This document shows positions 6,966 to 10,182 of a DNA stretch of 10,182 nucleotides, one piece after another. The notes beneath the pieces were generated by a model that ran no database searches, was not told the origin of the DNA, and saw only the letters and a list, made by a program, of their open reading frames with translations. Position 1 is the stretch's first letter. The number at the start of each line of letters is the position of its first letter. Source of the DNA: Candidatus Heimdallarchaeota archaeon (GTDB taxonomy: Archaea > Asgardarchaeota > Njordarchaeia > Njordarchaeales > JAMOTR01). The position numbers were made by a program, and so were the translations under genes. Location of the stretch: the NCBI GenBank assembly GCA_027068385.1, contig JAMOTR010000017.1:1-10182 (forward strand), in the 5' to 3' direction.

Positions 6966-7024
6966 GAGATGATGAGGTGGACACCGCTGAGGTTTCGATG
7001 ATGATCTGACGACGGTTCTGATCG
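6966..7024 (+). ncRNA. C/D box sRNA 1 (2'-O-methylation guide)
   Basis: The ordered boxes are C ATGATGA (6969-6975), an 11-nt D' guide (6976-6986), D' CTGA (6987-6990), a 7-nt spacer, C' ATGATGA (6998-7004), a 13-nt D guide (7005-7017) and D CTGA (7018-7021). This is the classic archaeal double-guide architecture bound by L7Ae, Nop5 and fibrillarin. From memory, the D guide TCTGACGACGGTT pairs with GGCCGTCGTCAG of archaeal 16S rRNA helix 34 (ten Watson-Crick pairs plus two G-U). The N+5 rule then points to about G1061 in E. coli numbering. The target of the D' guide was not identified. It starts ten bases after the L24e stop and is probably cut from the operon transcript. An additional CTGA at 7006-7009 lies inside the D guide. 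Confidence 0.88.
6967..6990 (+). repeat. Guide half-unit repeated in sRNA 2 (copy at 7082-7106)
   Basis: AGATGATGAGGTG is followed by two variable bases, CACC or CACCC, and GCTGA. It occurs here (C box to D' box of sRNA 1) and at 7082-7106 (C' box to D box of sRNA 2). Similarity extends through the guide, not just the boxes, which suggests duplication of half a guide RNA. Both guides are nearly self-complementary (GGTG-nn-CACC). Confidence 0.65.
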
Positions 7025-7032
7025 TTTATTAA
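7025..7032 (+). promoter_or_regulatory. Candidate TATA box for C/D sRNA 2
   Basis: TTTATTAA is centred about 26 bases before the expected 5' end of the second sRNA (about 7054) and directly follows sRNA 1. A second A/T run (ACTATAATTT, 7032-7041) is closer than normal. The second guide may therefore be independently transcribed. Confidence 0.4.
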
Positions 7033-7053
7033 CTATAATTTGTACTCCTTCTA

Positions 7054-7109
7054 AGGATGATGACACGCAGCTCTGCTGATTAGATGATGAGGTGAGCACC
7101 CGCTGAACG
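7054..7109 (+). ncRNA. C/D box sRNA 2 (2'-O-methylation guide)
   Basis: It has a near-perfect layout: C ATGATGA (7057-7063), a 12-nt guide CACGCAGCTCTG (7064-7075), D' CTGA (7076-7079), a 4-nt spacer TTAG, C' ATGATGA (7084-7090), a 12-nt guide GGTGAGCACCCG (7091-7102) and D CTGA (7103-7106). The two 12-nt guides and the short spacer are typical of archaeal C/D sRNAs. Expected targets would contain CAGAGCTGCGTG and CGGGTGCTCACC. I could not place either in an rRNA or tRNA from memory. No protein reading frame explains the segment. Confidence 0.9.
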
Positions 7110-7134
7110 GATAAACGAGCGATGAGAGAATCTT

Positions 7135-7845
7135 ATGGATACCTCAAAGGACCCGAGGATCCTGGGCTTAGAGATGGCTCGGAAAGTCCTAGACGAAGCG
7201 TTTAGGAGTAAAAAACCGTTCTACGTGATCGCTAAGAAGGAAGAGAAGAGCCTCCTACAGGAAATAGAGCGCCTCATCAACGTAATAAAGCGGTCTTACA
7301 TGGAGCCTCAGGATATCGTAGAACTCGATGAAACGAAGCGTCTAGTAAACATCGGTAAGGAATTACGGGATAAGGCTCTGAGCGTTAGGGCTAAGGAGGG
7401 TCCTCATATATATCTAGCGCGTTTAATGTACGTCGGTCGCACCTTCCGGAGCTTCCCTGATAGGCTACTCAACCGGCCCGGAAAGAGCATGGTGGAAGCC
7501 GTGGACATCGTCACAGCGTCCGCTATAGCCGTACATAAGATCACGGATAAGCTCCTTCTCGTGCGCGCTGGGGATGGAATAGAGACGTACGACGTAGTAA
7601 CGAACATACTCTCGGTGAAGCGCGGTGAAGTGAGACCCATCGCTTTCCTCCCTCCTAAGGAGTTCTTCGGGCACGTGAGCGAAGCTATGTTCGCGTCGAG
7701 CGAGCCCATAAATGAGGAAGCGGGGAAGCGCATACTTTGGGAGGACCCGAGTCTCGAAGGTATCGTGGGTCATTATCTGAAACACTATAAAGTACTTCGA
7801 GTTTTTTCTTCCCTAGCCTTAGGGTTAAGATGGAAGAGAGAATGA
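7135..7845 (+). CDS. tRNA-binding-domain (EMAP/CsaA-like) protein
   Basis: The 236-aa protein has a helical N-terminal half (residues 1-90, charged, possibly coiled) and then a C-terminal OB-fold tRNA-binding domain (PF01588-like, about 120-195). That domain shows VDIVTASAIAVHKITDKLLLVRAGDG, a VVTN strand, GEVRPIAFLPP and the signature G-H-VSEAMFASS. The last matches the S-E/Q-G/A-M motif of CsaA, EMAPII and the MetRS C-terminus. It probably binds tRNA or acts as an aminoacylation cofactor; the exact role is unknown. CGG codons lie at residues 16, 53, 78, 105 and 114. TF-x-SFPDRLLN-x-PGKSM (105 and 114) reads naturally with Trp. Two Trp codons are TGG (202 and 233). Its TGA overlaps the permease ATG at 7842. 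Confidence 0.8.
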   Translation: MDTSKDPRILGLEMARKVLDEAFRSKKPFYVIAKKEEKSLLQEIERLINVIKRSYMEPQDIVELDETKRLVNIGKELRDKALSVRAKEGPHIYLARLMYVGRTFRSFPDRLLNRPGKSMVEAVDIVTASAIAVHKITDKLLLVRAGDGIETYDVVTNILSVKRGEVRPIAFLPPKEFFGHVSEAMFASSEPINEEAGKRILWEDPSLEGIVGHYLKHYKVLRVFSSLALGLRWKRE

Positions 7846-9371
7846 AGTCTAAGCTTGGACTCTTCGATGCGGTAATCTTCGCCATCGGTAACATGATCGG
7901 AGCGGGCATCTTCGCCCTCTCGGGGTTAACACTACGCATGGCCGGTACTGGGGCGTTGCTCTCCTTCTTACTTACGAGCACCGCGGCTATGTTTACGGGT
8001 TTGAGTTATGCCGAGTTAAACTCTATTACTGCGAAAGCCGGAGGGGGTTATTCGATCATAAATGATACCATGCACGGCATCTTCGGGTTCTTAGCCGGTC
8101 GGCGGTTTCGGTTCGGTTATACCGCATCAGCCGTGTTATACTCGCTGAGCTTCGCGAGGCACTTCCGGCTTATTTATAGGGCTAACGTCATCGTGGTAGC
8201 CGTTGCTCTAATAATACTATTCTATATCATAAACTTCTTCGGAGCCGAGAGTTCCTCGAAAGCCGAGACCGTAGTAGTGCTCACAAAATTATTCGCGCTT
8301 AGCTTATTCATCGCGTTGAGTCTCCGGAACTTTACTCCCGAAGCTTTAGGGGGGCTCACGATCGACGTCATAAAGATCGTCGGGGCCTCTAGCCTCGTGT
8401 TCATAGCCTTCCAAGGCTTCGATATGATCTCCACGATGGGAGAGGAACTACGTGACGCGACTAGGACGATCCCTAGGGCTATGGTGATATCGATCATAAT
8501 AGTTACGACGATATACGAGCTCGTCCTTTTAGGGATCCTCTCAGCCGTGCCCTTGGACGTTATTATGCACATGAGCCCCGAGGAGCTAGAGACGATAGTG
8601 GTACAAGCCGCGTATACGAAGCGGGGGAGGGCTATGGAGATCATCATGATCACCGGGGCCGTGGTCTCAGCGATTTCCGCTTATAACGCGGCTATATTCG
8701 CGGCTTCTCGCGTAGGGTACGCGATGGGACGCGACGGGATACTTCCGCCCTCCTTCGGCCGTATACACCCTAAGACCCGCGTGCCTCACATAAGCCTCAC
8801 GTTCTCTACCGCCACCGCGATTTCGTTAGCGATGCTCATGTACTTCCTCGGTGATAAAGCGATATCCACGATGGGATACCTCTCGAGCCTCATCTTCATG
8901 GCCGCTTTCTCCCTCGTGAACGTATCCCTAATCGTTCATAGGCGCGTTTATCCGAACGTCCGCAGGCCTTTTAAGGTCCCCCTATATCCGGTAACCCCAA
9001 TCCTAGCGATCCTCTTCCTTATACTATTCTCGAGCGTCATGGTACGCATCGACGTCGTCGCGGCTACGATCTTCGTCGTGTTCACGATCGGGGTGATATT
9101 CTACTATTACTTAGGATACGAAGGGGCGAGGAGCTTGAGGGACGTGATATACATTACGCTTCGCGACATAGCGATGGTCACGTTTAAGATGAAGAGTAGG
9201 CCTAAGGAGGTAATAAGATCCGTGAGCCCGGAGGAGGCACTTAGGAAGTTCTTAGAGGAGATCGATGGAGCCGGGGCCGGGATTCGAACCCGGGACCGCG
9301 GGATCTGCAGTCCCGCGCTCTACCAGGCTGAGCTACCCCGGCTCGTAAAACGAACGGATCTAGGATTATAA
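7842..9371 (+). CDS. APC-superfamily amino acid permease; C-terminus read through antisense tRNA-Cys
   Basis: This is a polytopic inner-membrane transporter, probably for an amino acid. I choose the ATG at 7842 (ATGA overlap with the preceding stop, 509 aa) over 7830. The opening KLGLFDAVIFAIGNMIGAGIF is the APC TM1 substrate motif. FIAFQGFD (TM6) and AYNAAIFAASRVGYAMGRDGILPPSFGRIH (TM8 and loop) are diagnostic, and about 12 helices are visible. CGG codons at residues 87, 88, 90, 109, 162 and 261 all sit at Trp-like sites. GRRFRFGYT inside TM3 becomes GWWFWFGYT, and TK-x-GRAM matches the usual W-G. Genuine Arg residues (GRDG, KTRVP) use CGC. There is no TGG. From residue about 476 the frame runs antisense through tRNA-Cys (GAGAGIRTRD...), so this tail is not family sequence. 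Confidence 0.9.
   Translation: MKSKLGLFDAVIFAIGNMIGAGIFALSGLTLRMAGTGALLSFLLTSTAAMFTGLSYAELNSITAKAGGGYSIINDTMHGIFGFLAGRRFRFGYTASAVLYSLSFARHFRLIYRANVIVVAVALIILFYIINFFGAESSSKAETVVVLTKLFALSLFIALSLRNFTPEALGGLTIDVIKIVGASSLVFIAFQGFDMISTMGEELRDATRTIPRAMVISIIIVTTIYELVLLGILSAVPLDVIMHMSPEELETIVVQAAYTKRGRAMEIIMITGAVVSAISAYNAAIFAASRVGYAMGRDGILPPSFGRIHPKTRVPHISLTFSTATAISLAMLMYFLGDKAISTMGYLSSLIFMAAFSLVNVSLIVHRRVYPNVRRPFKVPLYPVTPILAILFLILFSSVMVRIDVVAATIFVVFTIGVIFYYYLGYEGARSLRDVIYITLRDIAMVTFKMKSRPKEVIRSVSPEEALRKFLEEIDGAGAGIRTRDRGICSPALYQAELPRLVKRTDLGL
9266..9342 (-). tRNA. trnC: tRNA-Cys (GCA) with encoded CCA
   Basis: The reverse complement folds as a complete 77-nt cloverleaf. The parts are acceptor stem GCCGGGG/CCCCGGC, TA, a 4-bp D stem GCTC/GAGC with a 9-nt loop holding GG, anticodon stem CGGGA/TCCCG with loop CTGCAGA, a 5-nt variable loop, and T stem CCGGG/CCCGG with TTCGAAT. 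The anticodon is GCA. The discriminator is U73, the cysteine identity base, and CCA is encoded. No intron is present. It lies opposite the 3' end of the permease ORF. Confidence 0.97.
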
Positions 9372-9373
9372 AT
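9365..9373 (-). promoter_or_regulatory. TATA box of tRNA-Cys
   Basis: On the minus strand ATTTATAAT is centred 27 bases before the tRNA 5' end (9342), so transcription can start at the mature 5' nucleotide. It overlaps the last codons of the convergent permease ORF (stop 9369-9371). Confidence 0.7.
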
Positions 9374-9385
9374 GTTTTTAAAAAC
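9374..9385. promoter_or_regulatory. AT-rich palindrome, candidate rightward TATA box or permease terminator
   Basis: GTTTTTAAAAAC is a perfect 12-base palindrome directly next to the tRNA TATA box. Read rightward, its centre predicts transcription from about 9406. Its T-run directly after the permease stop could equally terminate the permease mRNA. Confidence 0.35.
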
Positions 9386-9405
9386 CTTCTAACGAATCGG
9401 CTTAA

Positions 9406-9501
9406 GATGGGTATTCACGGGCCCCTCTAGATTCGTTAGTTGAGCGTTATTGGATGGCGAAGGAGTTCGGTAATCATCCCCTTCTCGATACCCACTAGAG
9501 G
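9406..9501 (+). ncRNA. Possible structured RNA with pseudoknot-like pairing
   Basis: No reading frame of note exists here; an ATG at 9407 meets TAG after seven codons. TGGGTAT (9408-9414) pairs with ATACCCA (9488-9494). CCTCTAG (9424-9430) pairs with CTAGAGG (9495-9501). These two perfect 7-bp helices cross and abut, as in an H-type pseudoknot. Inside, GGATG/CATCC (9452-9456/9475-9479) can form another stem. A competing 9-bp pairing, CTAACGAAT (9389-9397) with ATTCGTTAG (9431-9439), starts before the predicted transcript start. I see no RNase P, SRP, 5S or H/ACA hallmark. It may be a new ncRNA or part of the 23S leader. Confidence 0.3.
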
Positions 9502-9775
9502 CGCGCGGTGAGATTCTTAGAGATCTAGGGTCGAGGTAGCTACCGATACTAAGACTTCGGGTCACGCCCGGCTCTTAATAGAACTATAAACCGCGAGGTA
9601 TTTACGAATAAGAAAAGATGGATATCGTAAGGTATTATCGAAAAAGTACGACCCGTAGTAATAGTAAGTTTAATATGCGAAGCTTCTCGTTACATCTCAG
9701 GTTCACGCGTGAGCCCAAAACTTGAGGGCGACGGCACGGCTGGGCCGGCCGGGCCGGAAGAACTGGGTAAACTCC
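9502..9775 (+). other. Gene-free 23S leader region with hairpins
   Basis: No credible gene is seen. Visible elements are TCTTAG/CTAAGA (9515-9520/9549-9554) flanking the palindrome GGTAGCTACC, a CGGG/CCCG hairpin (9558-9570), an A/T box ACTATAAA (9583-9590), a TATA-like TTTAATAT (9669-9676) and the self-complementary GGTTCACGCGTGAGCC (9700-9715). GC content rises sharply from about 9727, as expected for a 23S processing stem, whose partner strand would lie beyond the window. Confidence 0.45.
9669..9676 (+). promoter_or_regulatory. Candidate promoter (TATA) of the 23S rRNA transcript
   Basis: TTTAATAT, in an A/T-rich context, predicts transcription from about 9699, at the GGTTCACGCGTGAGCC hairpin roughly 75 bases before the mature 23S. 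A second option is ACTATAAA at 9583-9590. Confidence 0.4.
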
Positions 9776-10182
9776 GGAGGCCCGAAGACGCCGCCCGGTG
9801 GATGCCTCGGCTCGCCCGCCGATGAAGGCCGTGGCAAGCTGCGATAAGCCCCGGGGAGGGGCAGGCGCCCGTTGATCCGGGGATCGCCGAATGGAGACCC
9901 CGCTCGGTCGTAAGACCGAGCGCCCCGTAAGGGGCGGGAACGCGGGGAAGTGAAACATCTCAGTACCCGCAGGAAAAGAAAGCACTAGCGATTCCGGGAG
10001 TAGGGGCGACCGAAACCGGAACAGCCCAAACCGAATCCCGTACCGAAGAGGTACGGGAGATGTGGGGTTGTAGGACCGTCCCGGGCGTAAGCCGGGGTCC
10101 CTCGCGGGTGAACCCGAAGTGCCGTGGAAGTCGGCCGCCGTAGAGGGTGAAAGCCCCGTAGGGGTAAGCCCGCAGGGACCCT
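9776..10182 (+). rRNA. rrl: 23S rRNA, 5' end (runs off the window)
   Basis: GCCGCCCGGTGGATGCC (from 9790), then GATGAAGGCCGTGGCAAGCTG and GATAAGCC, are the conserved 5' domain of archaeal 23S rRNA. Downstream AGTGAAACATCTCAGTACCC and GGAAAAGAAA are universal helix-forming stretches. The 5' end is placed about 20 nt before GGTGGATGCC by analogy with E. coli and may be off by ten bases. About 400 nt are present. No 16S rRNA or linking tRNA lies upstream; the neighbours are tRNA-Cys on the opposite strand and protein genes. Confidence 0.93.

Noticed and set aside
6966..7109. CRISPR-like short repeats suggested by repeated ATGATGA
   Set aside because: The repeats are C/C' boxes correctly paired with CTGA D/D' boxes at sRNA spacing; there are only two units and no spacers.
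7404..7785. Minus-strand open frames opposite the tRNA-binding protein
   Set aside because: Shadow frames of a gene with a recognisable domain; low-complexity composition, no upstream signals.
8222..8653. Minus-strand 143-codon frame opposite the permease
   Set aside because: Mirror of membrane-helix codons; the plus-strand frame has clear APC motifs.
9265..9371. Arg codons CGG in the permease tail as further evidence on the code
   Set aside because: These codons lie in the complement of the tRNA and are set by tRNA structure, so they say nothing about decoding.
1159..9371. UGA recoding (Trp or selenocysteine)
   Set aside because: TGA is used as a normal stop in glmS, pstS, L7Ae, S28e, L24e and the tRNA-binding gene; no in-frame TGA interrupts a recognised gene.
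9406..9600. RNase P RNA, SRP RNA or 5S rRNA in the tRNA-23S gap
   Set aside because: No P4 core motifs, no SRP domain IV loop, no 5S-like stems; GC content is also low for such RNAs in a thermophile.
9635..9985. Minus-strand open frame of 116 codons
   Set aside because: It overlaps the 23S rRNA 5' end and its GC-rich leader, has a biased Pro/Arg/Ala composition and no domain; a by-product of rRNA.

Overview
The window comes from an archaeon. It carries archaeal/eukaryotic-type L7Ae, S28e, L24e, aIF1A and NMD3, two textbook C/D box sRNAs, and an archaeal-type 23S rRNA 5' end. Several TATA-like boxes sit 22-27 bases before start codons, which implies leaderless mRNAs. GC-rich RNA genes suggest a thermophile. 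A TACK-type (Thermoproteota-like) lineage is a guess; the window does not settle it.

Layout. 1-243 is the end of a membrane protein (DUF4010/MgtC-like). On the minus strand, glmS (2949-1159) is coupled by an ATGA overlap to a degenerate GlmU-like protein (1162-203), giving an amino-sugar pair. A shared TATA-like box separates glmS from an unrecognised 238-aa gene (2996-3712). Then, on the minus strand, come a PstS-like phosphate-binding protein (6059-5040), NMD3 (5039-4074) and aIF1A (4044-3709). On the plus strand lie L7Ae-S28e-L24e (6142-6956), two C/D box sRNAs (about 6966-7109), a tRNA-binding-domain protein (7135-7845) and an APC-family permease (7842-9371). The permease ORF runs antisense through a tRNA-Cys gene (9342-9266, minus). 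A gene-free 430-base stretch follows, with unusual inverted complementarity and candidate promoters. The 23S rRNA starts near 9776 and runs off the window. No 16S rRNA lies immediately upstream, so 16S and 23S look unlinked.

Main discovery. The codon CGG appears to be read as tryptophan. By hand count the confident coding regions hold about 44 CGG and only 5 TGG codons in about 2,900 residues. CGG falls repeatedly where the families have a conserved Trp or another aromatic residue: PstS (GKIT-x-W, the WP motif, EEW), aIF1A (the W before the I-x-x-GD loop), L24e (both Trp sites), NMD3 (the Trp after the first zinc-finger pair), GlmS (H-aromatic-M-x-K-E-I) and permease TM3 (GRRFRF read as GWWFWF). 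Recognisable conserved arginines use AGA, AGG, CGT or CGC. Read conventionally, PstS, NMD3, L24e and the permease would contain no Trp at all. TGG is still used as Trp, for example in GlmS HTRW. Either sense-codon reassignment or C-to-U editing of CGG to UGG would explain this. CGG-to-Trp reassignment is known to me in a few bacteria; I know of no archaeal case. Conventional translations of this window therefore probably show Arg at many true Trp positions.

Functionally the centre of the window is translation and ribosome biogenesis: ribosomal proteins, an initiation factor, the 60S/50S adaptor-like NMD3, a tRNA binder, tRNA-Cys, 23S rRNA and rRNA-modification guides. L7Ae is both a ribosomal protein and the C/D sRNP core protein, and it is encoded just upstream of two C/D guides.
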